A DNA stretch of 64,000 bases from Oceanirhabdus sp942490885 (lineage in GTDB: Bacteria; Bacillota; Clostridia; Clostridiales; Clostridiaceae): contig CALNYT010000002.1 in the NCBI GenBank assembly GCA_942490885.1, forward strand, positions 4,402,001 to 4,466,000. The letters run 5' to 3'. The translations under genes were made by a program, and so were the position numbers. The notes under the pieces are model-generated. The model was not told where the DNA came from, did not search any database, and saw only the letters and a list, made by a program, of their open reading frames with translations. Of the stretch, positions 7,148 through 17,074 are shown piece after piece (within the stretch, counting starts at the first letter, position 1; every line of letters starts with the position of its first letter).

Positions 7148-10124
7148 GTAACATGACCTCCTCTCTAATTTTAGCTAGTGCAATCAATGCACGTTCAGAA
7201 TCTTTAATGATATTAGAACCTCCAATATCTAGTAGCATACTCTCAACTTCATCTACTCTCTGCTTGTGCTTAATCACAAATTTAGGAATAGCTTCATATA
7301 CCCTATCTTTGCCCTTAGATATTTTATTAGGAAGTAATAATAGCGTCTTTATGTAATACAAGAAAATCTCCTCATTTTCATCCCCTGAATTATCCAAAAC
7401 TTTATTCATTTTGTCTGATATATAAGTTTTCACATCATGAGAAGTATGCTCTAACATTTGAATGATAAATTCTACTGGAATCAAATCACCATAAAGCATA
7501 TCTAATTTCCTAAGCCCAAAGGAGTAAGCTCTAATTACAGGCGAATCAATGATAAGACCATGTAACTTTTTTTGTCTTTCCTTAGGCATATTATCAAAAA
7601 TCTCTTCTGCTATTTTATTTAATACCGTTACCTCTGACTCCATCATAATTAATAAAGTTGTAAATCTACTGTTTAATTCTTCACTGTTCTTTGTAACAAT
7701 TTCAAATAGCATTTTAATCATTTTAGAAGTACCAGAATCTAAGATACTTATAATTTGAGCATCACTAGGTACATTTTGATTTTTTATTGACTCTAAAATA
7801 GAAGTTATTTGTCTATTTCTCGCTGGAATTGCTTTTTTTACAGATTCCATATCCATTTCTTTAAGTAAAAATTCTAGATCTTCATACCTAAATGAAAAAA
7901 TAATTTCTTCTACAAATATTCCAAGCCACTCTGGCATCTTTTGTCCATAAATTAATACCTGAATTAAATCTGACATTAACATCAGCTTTTCAGATTTTGA
8001 AGCCTGCTTCACTTTATCTGTTGACATTGTTAGCATATCTCTGATATCTTCAGAAATCTCTCCATCTATTTCTGCAAATTTAGTTATATTATTTACAATG
8101 TAGCTTATGAACTCTACATATTGAGTTCCATCTAAAGCAAATAGATTTTGTTTGAATAATTCCTTCCATTCTTGAAGATTATCTAAGAATAATAGATCCG
8201 CTACATCTGAAGCTGCAAAGAAACCATCAGTTCCTTCAAAGAACTCCATAGCCAGCTCATACATTTTCTTATCTGAAGAACCAATTAAAGCAATCATCAA
8301 TTCTGAATCAAATGTATTTAATTTCTCTAGCTTATTTTTAAGAATATCCATAAACATTTTACCAAGTGGTCCATAAGATGACAGCGCCAGATTAATTAAC
8401 TGCTTATATGTCATATTATCTATTAATTCATTAGTATTTGGAGACTCTTTCAAGATATAATAGCATGCTTTTACTACCTGATTAACCTGTGATCCTATAG
8501 CAATTTCCACTACAACATCTAGATGTTCATCCCATATTTCCTTCATAAACTCATGTCTGCCTTCAAGTTTCATCAGTTGGTCATTACTCATCCACTCTTC
8601 TCTAGCTTCCCAATCATCCCATCCAACAGGAGGCTTTTCTTTGAAATCATAATATAAATAATGCCTTATATACTTATTAAATTGGAAGTTACCACGAAAC
8701 TTACATACATAATCTGCTGGTGTGTAACTGATAAAAAGATTCTTCATAGCTTCTATAAATTTCTCTGGATTATTCTTTCCATAAGAATCAATGATTCTTC
8801 TCACATATCTATGAAAATAATTTAATTGTTTAACTCTACCATTCCCTTTGAAATAATAAGTTAATCTTGGTGCATCTAAATAATATGCTACTTTTCCAAT
8901 TACATCAGCTAATCCATAAATCTCAGCTTCTTGTATAGTATTTTTAAAATCAATAAGTTTAAGTTCTGTACCATCCGTGTAAGGACCTATCTTATAACGT
9001 TGCGGAGCCTTATCCTCAATATATTTGCGTTGCTCCCAATCGTATTCTCTATAATAATCCATCAACAATCCAGTTCCAGCATACTTTCTATATGCAGAAC
9101 CCTCTAGTACTTTATCTGGTGATATTTCTTTACCCTTAATACTAATAAGATTCAAATCCATCTCTGAAAGAGATTTGCGTATCCAGTTTGTTCTATCTGT
9201 TTTTAATTTTTGGTCCATAGCATTTATGTATATATTTGCACATCGCTTTACACCCTTTGCGTAGTTTTCTTGTGCCCACTTCACTTCAGATTGAACAAGA
9301 GTTTTCGCTTCTTCAACTAATACTGGATTATTCATTTTTCCTAACTCTAAGAATAATCCCGATATTACTTCAGTGCTTCCTAACTCAAAAAGAATCTTAT
9401 ATACTTCCTTAGGCGGATTAATTGAAATTAATTGATTCAAATTCTTTTTTCTCATATAAAGATTGTGATGACTCAATATACCCGTAATAATTTCATAATA
9501 CGCTGTAAGTTCACCCTGTAATTTTAAAATTTCATTTGGATCTTTTGCTAATCTAAAATCACAAAACTCAATGTTATGCTTCTCTATTTTTTTCACGTAC
9601 TGTTCATGCGATTGCTGAATAAAATAAGGGAAACTAATATGCTGTTCTTGTTCTAGCTTTTTAAATTCTTCAACTAAATAGTTGTCATCTGCACTAGACC
9701 AATAACCAGATTCTACACCTTTCTTGTAATACATTTTTGGATAATCTTTATCATCTCTGTTATAATATCCACCCGATTCTATAATTTTTACAGCTTCAAA
9801 AGAAGGTAAATGCCCCTCCTTTCCTTTAAATACAGCATAGCTTGTATACTCAACATCATCATTAAGTATATAACTTACAGAATTATAATTATAATCATCA
9901 TCATCATTTTCTGTACTTTCAAACTGATGTTCACCATAGAAAATAACAAAACTAGGGTTATTATAACTATCCCATCCCCACAACACTATATGTCTTAATG
10001 GATTGTACTCCTTTTTCCATATTTTCTGTGATGGATCAATCTTTTCAACTAAACTATGCTTTTCTCCTGATTTTACTAAAGAGGAAATCAATTCAGAAAA
10101 GCTATTTTTTATAAACTTTGACAT
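7137..10124 (-). CDS. Large retron accessory protein, helical-repeat (ARM) type
   Basis: A 995-residue soluble protein and the first gene of the retron operon. The N-terminal 120 residues form a mixed, aromatic-rich segment (HIVLWGWDSYNNPSF). The rest is a long series of helices with repeated leucine/isoleucine spacing, consistent with an armadillo/HEAT-like solenoid. No nuclease, protease or membrane motif is visible, so I cannot say whether it is the toxic effector or a scaffold. It is followed with overlapping frames by the SWIM protein and the RT. The ATG has AGGTGG 9 bases upstream, and a good promoter lies at 10195-10224. The role in phage defence is inferred from the context. Confidence 0.72.
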   Translation of the reverse strand: MSKFIKNSFSELISSLVKSGEKHSLVEKIDPSQKIWKKEYNPLRHIVLWGWDSYNNPSFVIFYGEHQFESTENDDDDYNYNSVSYILNDDVEYTSYAVFKGKEGHLPSFEAVKIIESGGYYNRDDKDYPKMYYKKGVESGYWSSADDNYLVEEFKKLEQEQHISFPYFIQQSHEQYVKKIEKHNIEFCDFRLAKDPNEILKLQGELTAYYEIITGILSHHNLYMRKKNLNQLISINPPKEVYKILFELGSTEVISGLFLELGKMNNPVLVEEAKTLVQSEVKWAQENYAKGVKRCANIYINAMDQKLKTDRTNWIRKSLSEMDLNLISIKGKEISPDKVLEGSAYRKYAGTGLLMDYYREYDWEQRKYIEDKAPQRYKIGPYTDGTELKLIDFKNTIQEAEIYGLADVIGKVAYYLDAPRLTYYFKGNGRVKQLNYFHRYVRRIIDSYGKNNPEKFIEAMKNLFISYTPADYVCKFRGNFQFNKYIRHYLYYDFKEKPPVGWDDWEAREEWMSNDQLMKLEGRHEFMKEIWDEHLDVVVEIAIGSQVNQVVKACYYILKESPNTNELIDNMTYKQLINLALSSYGPLGKMFMDILKNKLEKLNTFDSELMIALIGSSDKKMYELAMEFFEGTDGFFAASDVADLLFLDNLQEWKELFKQNLFALDGTQYVEFISYIVNNITKFAEIDGEISEDIRDMLTMSTDKVKQASKSEKLMLMSDLIQVLIYGQKMPEWLGIFVEEIIFSFRYEDLEFLLKEMDMESVKKAIPARNRQITSILESIKNQNVPSDAQIISILDSGTSKMIKMLFEIVTKNSEELNSRFTTLLIMMESEVTVLNKIAEEIFDNMPKERQKKLHGLIIDSPVIRAYSFGLRKLDMLYGDLIPVEFIIQMLEHTSHDVKTYISDKMNKVLDNSGDENEEIFLYYIKTLLLLPNKISKGKDRVYEAIPKFVIKHKQRVDEVESMLLDIGGSNIIKDSERALIALAKIREEVMLLES

Positions 10125-10194
10125 AATTGTAAACCACCTTAATCTTTTAATTAAAATAATAAACCCTTACAAATTACTACAAATACCATTCATC

Positions 10195-10224
10195 ATTTTA
10201 CCATAACTACATTTAACTTCTCAA
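10195..10224 (-). promoter_or_regulatory. Promoter of the retron protein operon
   Basis: On the minus strand, TTGAGA at 10219-10224, an 18-bp spacer and TAAAAT at 10195-10200, giving a 5' leader of about 65 bases before the first gene of the operon. Confidence 0.5.
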
Positions 10225-10313
10225 CTATGTATATAATTTATATTATGGAAATGTTAATTTAATAAATATAACCAAACAAGCTCATTTGGTAGGTAATATT
10301 TTCTTATACGCTT

Positions 10314-10352
10314 AAAAACCTCACCATATTTTTTCTATAAATATGATGAGGT
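10314..10352 (-). terminator. Terminator of the hybrid kinase gene
   Basis: Minus-strand stem (ACCTCA, one mismatch, CATATTT paired with AAATATG and TGAGGT) followed by five T. It lies about 90 bases beyond the kinase stop codon and separates that gene from the retron promoter. Confidence 0.7.
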
Positions 10353-10441
10353 CTATAATAATATTAAAATATCTATGCTTATCTCCCAATCTCAAAATAA
10401 AGTATAAACAAAAGAATTTATTTATATTTATTTTATATCAC

Positions 10442-13400
10442 CTAGTACCTTAGTGATGAAGCTTCAACAGCTACAGTGCAGTTACGGCCTCTTTCTTTTG
10501 ATGTATAAAGTGCTGAATCAGCTTCATCAAAAATATTATGAACCTCAACACTGTTACTTTGAATTTCAGCTACCCCTAAACTAACAGTGGCATTAATATC
10601 ATATATATTGTCTATTTGGATAGGTTTATCACCAACGTTTTTTCTTATGTTTTCTGAAATTTCTATTGCTGTCTGCAAATCAGTATTAGGCAGTACAACA
10701 GCAAATTCTTCCCCTCCATACCGTCCAATAATATCAGTTATTCTTAGTACTGCCTTACTTCTTAAAGCAATTTCACATAATACTTTATCCCCTACAGCAT
10801 GTCCATAAGTATCATTAATTTTCTTGAAATAATCTATATCCATCATTATTACAGAGAGATGGTCATTATTATTTTTATATTCTTTAAGTACAACTTCTGC
10901 TAATTCAAAAAGATATCTTCTGTTAAAAATACCTGTAAGTGAATCCATTATTGATAAATTAACTGCATTTTTCATGGTGATCAAAGTCTTTATTCTTGCT
11001 AATAGTTCTTCTCTTTCAAAGGGTTTTATTATATAATCATTTGCGCCGTATTCAAAAGCTCTACATAAATTTGCAATTTGACTTTTTGCAGTAAGCATAA
11101 GCACTGGTAGTTGTACAAGTGAATATTTTTCTCTTATAACTCTACATACCTCATAGCCAGACATGTTTGGCATCATAACATCCAATATTACTAAATCAAA
11201 TTCTTCATTTTTAATATACTTCAATGCTTCTTTACCACTAAAAGCAGTTACTACATAATAATTATGTAATGATAGTATACTTTTAAGCACCTGTAAATTA
11301 ACTACCTCATCATCAACTGCAAGGATTTTAAATTTACCTTTTGGTTCAGTTATATCTACTGTAATTATTTCTTTTTCCTCTATTTGATCGAATAGTTCTT
11401 TATTTTTTATATCTATATTGTCTATATCTATATTATTTGAATTATTCTTTTCATTTATATTATTTAATGGAATTGTAAATATAAACTTGGCTCCTTCTCC
11501 AAACTCAGATTCACAATAGATCTCCCCACCATGAAGACTTATAAGTTTTTGGGTTATACTTAATCCTAATCCTGTTCCACCATATTCTCTTGAAGTTGAG
11601 GTATCCACCTGTTCAAAAGATTTGAAAATATCTTTTATTTTTTCCTTTGGTATACCTATTCCCGTGTCTTCAATAACTACTTCCATAAATTTTCCTTTTT
11701 GTTTTGCATTTATTATAATTTGTCCTTGACGAGTAAACTTAACAGCATTTCCAATTAGATTATAAATAATCTGCTGGAGTCTATTTTCATCTGCGTATAC
11801 CTTTGGAAGATTTAACGGAACCTCATTTTTAATTAATAGTTCTTTATTTGGATATGATAAATTAAAAACTATTACTACATTCTCTACTACTGTATACAAA
11901 TTTACATCTTTAATCTCAAGCTGTATATCCTTATGTTTAAGTTTTGAATAATCTAAAATATCATTTACAAGACTACTTAATCTTTTAGCACTTGATGATA
12001 CAATTGAAAGATTTCTTTTTAATATCCCTGAAATCTCTCCACCTGCTCCCTCTAACAATGAGTCTGTTATTCCAATTATTCCATTTAGAGGTGTCCTCAA
12101 TTCATGTGATGTATTAGCTAAAAATTCGTCCTTCAGTTTGTCCAAAGACCTAAGTTTCAAGGAAAGTTTTTCCTCATTAAGAAATGCATTTGAGAATATT
12201 TTAGATATTATCACAGCTAATATAAACATAAAGATAATAATTCCTAAAGAAGTTATTCCATAAAAGGTAGAATTATTAATACTATTTACATACCATACAT
12301 CACTAATAATTGTAACAAACAAAATTGTTGTTCCTACCAGCATCATAAAAGCTCCTTCTCGCCTATTTAATACTGCTTTAATCAAAACCTTTAGGAAATA
12401 CATAGTGATAAAAACAAGAATAATATTACAAACAAGGAATGTTTTACCAAATTTTTCATAAGGGACTATTAAAATACTGATAGTAAAGCCTATACTATAA
12501 ATTTTTAATATGTTAAGGATTTTTTTTGAAAACTCTTCTTTAAAAAGTTCATAGAAAAAGTTACTTATACATATAATACCTATGAATATTCCCCCATGAT
12601 TTGCAATCATAAATGTTCTAAAATCTATTTTTATAAAATTATCAATTAAAAGGGTCTCAAATGTAATTAGGGTCCTTGTGGCTGCAACTATGCAAAAAAA
12701 ACCGAAATGAAAAATATATTTTTTCTTAGATAAGAATATGTAAAGTACTATATGATACATACCCATTATCATAAGGCATGCAAATAAAAACATATCCTTT
12801 AGTGATGAATTTTTATCCTTAGTTACTACATCACTATAATTTCCCATATATAAAGGTTGATATGTTCCTCCACTATTAAAGTTATAATTAGATACTTGTA
12901 TGATTATTTCAAAATTTTCTGAATTGGCTTCAAATGGTATTATTCTTCTTTTGAACATGGGTATAGTTGAATCCTTATCTATCCCAACTTTTCCATTTGT
13001 ACAGATTATATTATTATTGATCATTATCTTATACGCAGTTAATGAATATGGCAAAATCAATCCTTTAGTTGCATTTTTTTCTTCCTTATTTATTTTAACT
13101 TTAAGTCTGTAAGTACCATAGCCCCTACCACCTATTGTTTTACCATTTACTTTGTGTCCTCTCCACTTACCAGGAATTTCAATGTAATCAGTCAAATTTC
13201 CTTTTTGAGTATTATTATGAAAATCACTATAATCTAGAAGCTCCCCATAGTAAAATTCCCATTCACCATTTAATTTTAAGATACCATCTTTTTCAAAATT
13301 CCATTCAGAAAGATCCAGTACTCCTTTTCTAACAATAGGATTATTTTTATGTTTGATTTTATCAATATTTATAAATATCATTATTATGCTTATTAATCCA

Positions 13401-13474
13401 ACCCATAAAAGTATATATGCAATACACTTACAGTAAGTATCATAAGCCTTATCTTTCTTAATTTCAAACTTCAT
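10442..13474 (-). CDS. 7TM hybrid histidine kinase with receiver and GGDEF domains
   Basis: A 1010-residue membrane sensor joining phosphorelay and cyclic-di-GMP signalling. In order: one N-terminal transmembrane helix; an extracytoplasmic sensor (about 50-215, 7TMR-DISM-like, starting LDLSEWNFEKDG); a block of about seven membrane helices (about 225-420); HisKA with the phospho-His in NTSHELRTPLNG (about 457); HATPase (GTGLGLS); a receiver domain with the phospho-Asp in VILDVMMPNMSG (about 761); and GGDEF with GGEEF near 920. An RITD inhibitory site lies five residues before GGEEF, so product inhibition of the cyclase is expected. No separate output regulator is adjacent. It follows the amidase gene by 17 bases and is probably co-transcribed with it. 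Confidence 0.9.
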   Translation of the reverse strand: MKFEIKKDKAYDTYCKCIAYILLWVGLISIIMIFINIDKIKHKNNPIVRKGVLDLSEWNFEKDGILKLNGEWEFYYGELLDYSDFHNNTQKGNLTDYIEIPGKWRGHKVNGKTIGGRGYGTYRLKVKINKEEKNATKGLILPYSLTAYKIMINNNIICTNGKVGIDKDSTIPMFKRRIIPFEANSENFEIIIQVSNYNFNSGGTYQPLYMGNYSDVVTKDKNSSLKDMFLFACLMIMGMYHIVLYIFLSKKKYIFHFGFFCIVAATRTLITFETLLIDNFIKIDFRTFMIANHGGIFIGIICISNFFYELFKEEFSKKILNILKIYSIGFTISILIVPYEKFGKTFLVCNIILVFITMYFLKVLIKAVLNRREGAFMMLVGTTILFVTIISDVWYVNSINNSTFYGITSLGIIIFMFILAVIISKIFSNAFLNEEKLSLKLRSLDKLKDEFLANTSHELRTPLNGIIGITDSLLEGAGGEISGILKRNLSIVSSSAKRLSSLVNDILDYSKLKHKDIQLEIKDVNLYTVVENVVIVFNLSYPNKELLIKNEVPLNLPKVYADENRLQQIIYNLIGNAVKFTRQGQIIINAKQKGKFMEVVIEDTGIGIPKEKIKDIFKSFEQVDTSTSREYGGTGLGLSITQKLISLHGGEIYCESEFGEGAKFIFTIPLNNINEKNNSNNIDIDNIDIKNKELFDQIEEKEIITVDITEPKGKFKILAVDDEVVNLQVLKSILSLHNYYVVTAFSGKEALKYIKNEEFDLVILDVMMPNMSGYEVCRVIREKYSLVQLPVLMLTAKSQIANLCRAFEYGANDYIIKPFEREELLARIKTLITMKNAVNLSIMDSLTGIFNRRYLFELAEVVLKEYKNNNDHLSVIMMDIDYFKKINDTYGHAVGDKVLCEIALRSKAVLRITDIIGRYGGEEFAVVLPNTDLQTAIEISENIRKNVGDKPIQIDNIYDINATVSLGVAEIQSNSVEVHNIFDEADSALYTSKERGRNCTVAVEASSLRY

Positions 13475-13491
13475 CTTTACATCACCTTCAG

Positions 13492-14298
13492 TTAATCAAA
13501 ACTTAATCTTCCAACCCCAATTAAATCCTTTGAATTTTCAAAATCTTTAGGCGAAACACATGAAGCAACAGGATCAGCAATTGAATTCATATGTAAATTT
13601 TCACTTTCTTTTACTTTCCTATATGCCTCTAAAAATCTTTCCTTTGATTCTTTCAACTCAATATCCACATTTTCATCCAAAGTATTATCTACCTTAGATA
13701 TCTCAACTAATTCTTCTTTAGAATTTCTTATTAATTCGTTCAATGTAAAAGCTGATATGCTTAATTGATATTTTTCATTACCATCTGCCTCATCAAAACA
13801 TCTATATACAAGTTCTGAACATACCATCGGCCTAATGCCTTTGTCTAATAGTTTAAAAATTAAGTCTGTTGCGTTATCCAAAACTTTTCTTAGTACTTTT
13901 TTACTAAATGAATCTAATGGAATCTCTCTTGTGACTCCAAGAATTGCAAGTAATAATAGATGATCATTTGCATATTTAACATGAGACTCAACATAAGCTT
14001 GTCCTACATCTAAAATAGGTTTATAGGGATAATTTTCTTCTCCTAACTTGTGTTCATCTTTATTAAATCGAAAAACATCTACAAAAGTTTCACATTGAAT
14101 TTTTTGAATAGGATCACATACTATTCCTCTACCTGTTGCCTGTATAACATAGTGCTTACCATCAATTTTCCCAGCATATAATGCTGCATGACTATATGTA
14201 CCTCCATCTAAAAGAACAATCATATCGGAAAATAATCCTTCTCCTCTGCAAAGTAGAACATCACATGGTTGAAGGTTTGTCAAATTTATTTCTTTCAT
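13492..14298 (-). CDS. YiiX/YebB-like permuted papain-fold amidase
   Basis: A 268-residue member of the permuted NlpC/P60 (YiiX/YebB-like) superfamily. The N-terminal part has LQPCDVLLCRGEG and TYSHAALYAG (catalytic His in the SHA motif) and the central part has PMVCSELVYRCF (catalytic Cys). In permuted members the His comes before the Cys, as here. No signal peptide is seen, so it is probably cytoplasmic. Such enzymes cleave amide or thioester bonds in peptides or lipids; the substrate here is unknown. The gene has a strong GGAGG and lies just upstream of the hybrid kinase gene, which suggests a shared transcript. Confidence 0.8.
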   Translation of the reverse strand: MKEINLTNLQPCDVLLCRGEGLFSDMIVLLDGGTYSHAALYAGKIDGKHYVIQATGRGIVCDPIQKIQCETFVDVFRFNKDEHKLGEENYPYKPILDVGQAYVESHVKYANDHLLLLAILGVTREIPLDSFSKKVLRKVLDNATDLIFKLLDKGIRPMVCSELVYRCFDEADGNEKYQLSISAFTLNELIRNSKEELVEISKVDNTLDENVDIELKESKERFLEAYRKVKESENLHMNSIADPVASCVSPKDFENSKDLIGVGRLSFD

Positions 14299-14553
14299 AA
14301 TATTCCTCCTATAAATAATTAATCCAAAGTAGTTAATATAATGTAATTATATCTTAATAACAATTATTTTTCCATTAAATAAATAGTATTCCTATTAATT
14401 TAAAATAGTTACATTACCTTAACACCAACCTCAAGTACATCTTCGTTTTGAACTATTTTGTCACTTAAGAACCTATCATCTTTTTTTACAAAGAACTTTA
14501 AATACTAGAAATACATAGCTAATTGCAATAAAATTACCCTTAAATACTTACAC

Positions 14554-14580
14554 AAAAAAAACACCCAAATCGGGTGTTTT
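14554..14580 (-). terminator. Terminator overlapping the stop codon of the next gene
   Basis: AAACACCC and GGGTGTTT pair around a 4-base loop, followed on the minus strand by a T-run. It begins within the stop codon of the gene at 14579-14911. Confidence 0.75.
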
Positions 14581-14911
14581 AAACATCAACTTTCTCTAAA
14601 ATTAACAAATCATCACCAAGTTGTATATCTAGTTTTTCAAGAAGTTCTACTTGTGATTGATATGTAAATGGAAGTTCTAAAATAGAAACTTTATAACCCT
14701 TTTCTATTTTTTCCTCAATCTTATCTTCAAACCATGATACATAAATACTAGCTCTCGTATTTATATCCATAGTTCTTCCTTGGATATTTTTGATTTCCTG
14801 AATATCATCAATCTCATGGAATTCACAGATGGAATATCTAAAAAATTTATTTTTAACCTCATCTGATATGTCTCTATGAGCAATTGCAATAACTTCATAT
14901 TTTGAATTCAC
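14579..14911 (-). CDS. Conserved-looking hypothetical protein, 110 aa
   Basis: A 110-residue acidic, soluble protein with no recognised motif. It has no signal peptide or membrane helix. The start is a GTG at 14911 with GAGGTGAT upstream. Coding quality (alternating hydrophobics, a proper ribosome binding site, its own terminator) supports a real gene. The function is not known to me. It stands alone between two terminators. Confidence 0.6.
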   Translation of the reverse strand: MNSKYEVIAIAHRDISDEVKNKFFRYSICEFHEIDDIQEIKNIQGRTMDINTRASIYVSWFEDKIEEKIEKGYKVSILELPFTYQSQVELLEKLDIQLGDDLLILEKVDV

Positions 14912-15028
14912 TCTGACATCACCTCTCTTTATTTAATATTAAGTGATATTTATAAAAGAGTCAATTAACATTCTGAATGTTCATAACATTTACTCGTGAA
15001 GTTATAATTTAAATAATATATTTGTTGC

Positions 15029-15060
15029 AAAAAAGCCCTAAACCTTTAGGATTTAGGACT
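15029..15060 (-). terminator. Terminator of the flavoprotein gene
   Basis: Minus-strand stem AGTCCTAAA/TTTAGGGCT followed by T-runs, about 25 bases beyond the stop of the reductase gene. Confidence 0.7.
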
Positions 15061-15082
15061 CTTATTTACTATTTTTAATATA

Positions 15083-16819
15083 CTATTTTGCAGATTTAGC
15101 AGCATTTGCTCCAGCAATTCTACCAAATGTAGTTATATCTGCTACTGCATTTCCACCTAATCTGTTTGCCCCATGTACTCCACCAGTAACTTCTCCAGCC
15201 GCGAATAAACCTTGAATTACTTGACCTTCTTCAGTTAATACTTGTGCATCTGCATTAATCATAATTCCACCCATAGTATGGTGTACAGCTGGTCCAACTT
15301 CAACTGCATAAAAAGGACCTTTATTAAGTTCTGTTTTCATATTTGTTCTTCCAAATTCTTTATCTTCCTTATTTTGAACAAAAGTATTATAAGTGTTTAT
15401 TGTATTTTCTAATTCATGAGCATTTACGCCAAGTTTCTCAGCTAACTCTTTTACTGTTTCAGCTTCTGTTAATAATCCAATTTTATAATATCCTTCAATA
15501 GCACTTAAGCTTTCTCTTACATTTTGATCAAAAACTAAGAATCCAGTTGCACCTTCTTGCTCTAATTCAGCATTAGAAACAACATCTCTTGTTTGTAATT
15601 CGTCAATAAATCTCTTTGCTTCTCTATTAACTAATATAGCACCATTACCTCTAACAGCTTCAGTTATAAGCTTACTTTTACCTGGTACTACTGTTGGATG
15701 TGTTTGGATTTGCTCCATATCAACTAATCCAACCTTTAATGGTTCTAATAAACCTATTGCATCTCCTGTAGCTCCTGGACCATTAGTAGTTCCAAACCCC
15801 TTTAGTTTTGCATCATATTTTACAACCATATCCTGATTAGCTCCAAAACCACCAGTTGCTATAACTACAGCTTTAGCATTTATAACATACTCATTACCTT
15901 TACCGTCTTGTACTTTAATACCAGTAACTTTATTTTCATTATGTAATACTTCTATAGCTTTTGTCTCTAATCTTATTTCAACGCCAACTTCTTGAGCTTG
16001 CTTATTTAAAACCTCAACTAAGTGTGCTCCTACTGGTGCTCCACCTGTAGGTCTGTGACATCTATTAACACTAGCTCCACCCATTCTACCTACATCACTT
16101 AAGTCAGCACCTCTTTCAGTTAACCAATCAACTGTTTCAGAAGATCTTTCAGCTAAAACTTTTACTAATTCAGGATTATTTAAATCTTTTCCACCCTTCA
16201 TTGTATCTTCAATGAATAATTCAACACTATCCTCTATTCCATTTGTTTCTTGAGCTTTTGTTTCAGCAGCATTTAATCCACCAGTTGCAAAATTAGTGTT
16301 ACCACCAACAACAGCATTTTTCTCTATTAATATAACATTAGCACCATCTTCTTTTGCTTGGATAGCAGCAGTAAGACCGGCACCACCTGAACCTATAATT
16401 ACTACATCAGTTGCTACATCTTCAACCTTTTTAACTTGTCCATCATCTACCTTATTTGCAATTAACTCTATACCAGATTTATTAACAGCATCTGTTACTG
16501 CAGCAATTAATGCTGAACTTGTTAAGGTAGCTCCAGAGATAGTGTCAATTTCAGCACTATTTGCTTCTACTACACTATTTATAACTTGTGTAAATACATC
16601 TTTTGTAAATTCTGATTCATGATTTTCTACAATATCAATTTTTTTAATTTCCTTATTTTCAATTGTAACCTCTACTTTTATTGTACCATTTTTACCTTTT
16701 GCTTCTCCTGTAAAAACACCACCATTTGATGAATCATTCTTTGCAGTTCCACAAGCAACCATTGATATCATCATGATAGATAATAATAAAAATAAACCTA
16801 ATTTTTTTAAGTTTTTCAT
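15083..16819 (-). CDS. Lipoprotein flavoprotein reductase, fumarate reductase-like, with FMN-binding domain
   Basis: A 578-residue exported flavoenzyme. It begins with a lipoprotein signal peptide (lipobox MVACG), then an FMN-binding domain (about 35-115) with SGATLTSSA, the motif to which ApbE attaches FMN covalently on Thr. The FAD-binding reductase module starts VVIIGSGGAGLTAA and contains HRPTGGAPVGAHL, QTHPTVVPG, EAVRGNGAILVN and GGVHGANRLGGNA. This layout matches single-subunit extracellular fumarate/urocanate-type reductases; the actual acceptor is not certain. The start is the ATG at 16817-16819 behind AAAGGAG, 16 codons inside the longest open frame. No ApbE or cytochrome gene is in the window, so electrons must come from elsewhere. 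Confidence 0.85.
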   Translation of the reverse strand: MKNLKKLGLFLLLSIMMISMVACGTAKNDSSNGGVFTGEAKGKNGTIKVEVTIENKEIKKIDIVENHESEFTKDVFTQVINSVVEANSAEIDTISGATLTSSALIAAVTDAVNKSGIELIANKVDDGQVKKVEDVATDVVIIGSGGAGLTAAIQAKEDGANVILIEKNAVVGGNTNFATGGLNAAETKAQETNGIEDSVELFIEDTMKGGKDLNNPELVKVLAERSSETVDWLTERGADLSDVGRMGGASVNRCHRPTGGAPVGAHLVEVLNKQAQEVGVEIRLETKAIEVLHNENKVTGIKVQDGKGNEYVINAKAVVIATGGFGANQDMVVKYDAKLKGFGTTNGPGATGDAIGLLEPLKVGLVDMEQIQTHPTVVPGKSKLITEAVRGNGAILVNREAKRFIDELQTRDVVSNAELEQEGATGFLVFDQNVRESLSAIEGYYKIGLLTEAETVKELAEKLGVNAHELENTINTYNTFVQNKEDKEFGRTNMKTELNKGPFYAVEVGPAVHHTMGGIMINADAQVLTEEGQVIQGLFAAGEVTGGVHGANRLGGNAVADITTFGRIAGANAAKSAK

Positions 16820-17074
16820 GTGTTTCTCCTTTGTTATTGGGATTGTATTTTTTTTAACTAATCTCAAGTTAGAATTATATAGAATTTATGAATAAAATTC
16901 AATTTTAGTATATTTAATTCTTTTAGTTCATATTGTAAACATCACTAAACTGTATATACCAAGTAATTTACTTCATTTTACATCAATAACAAAAAAATAT
17001 TTCATGATAAAAATTTGTTAATTCAATCACAAAATATTTTTTCGCTTCATATTGGTAAAACATTATATACCCTC

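Noticed and set aside
16296..16622. 108-codon plus-strand open frame inside the reductase gene
   Set aside because: Lies antisense to a clearly coding region (FAD and FMN domains) and has no ribosome binding site; a shadow frame.
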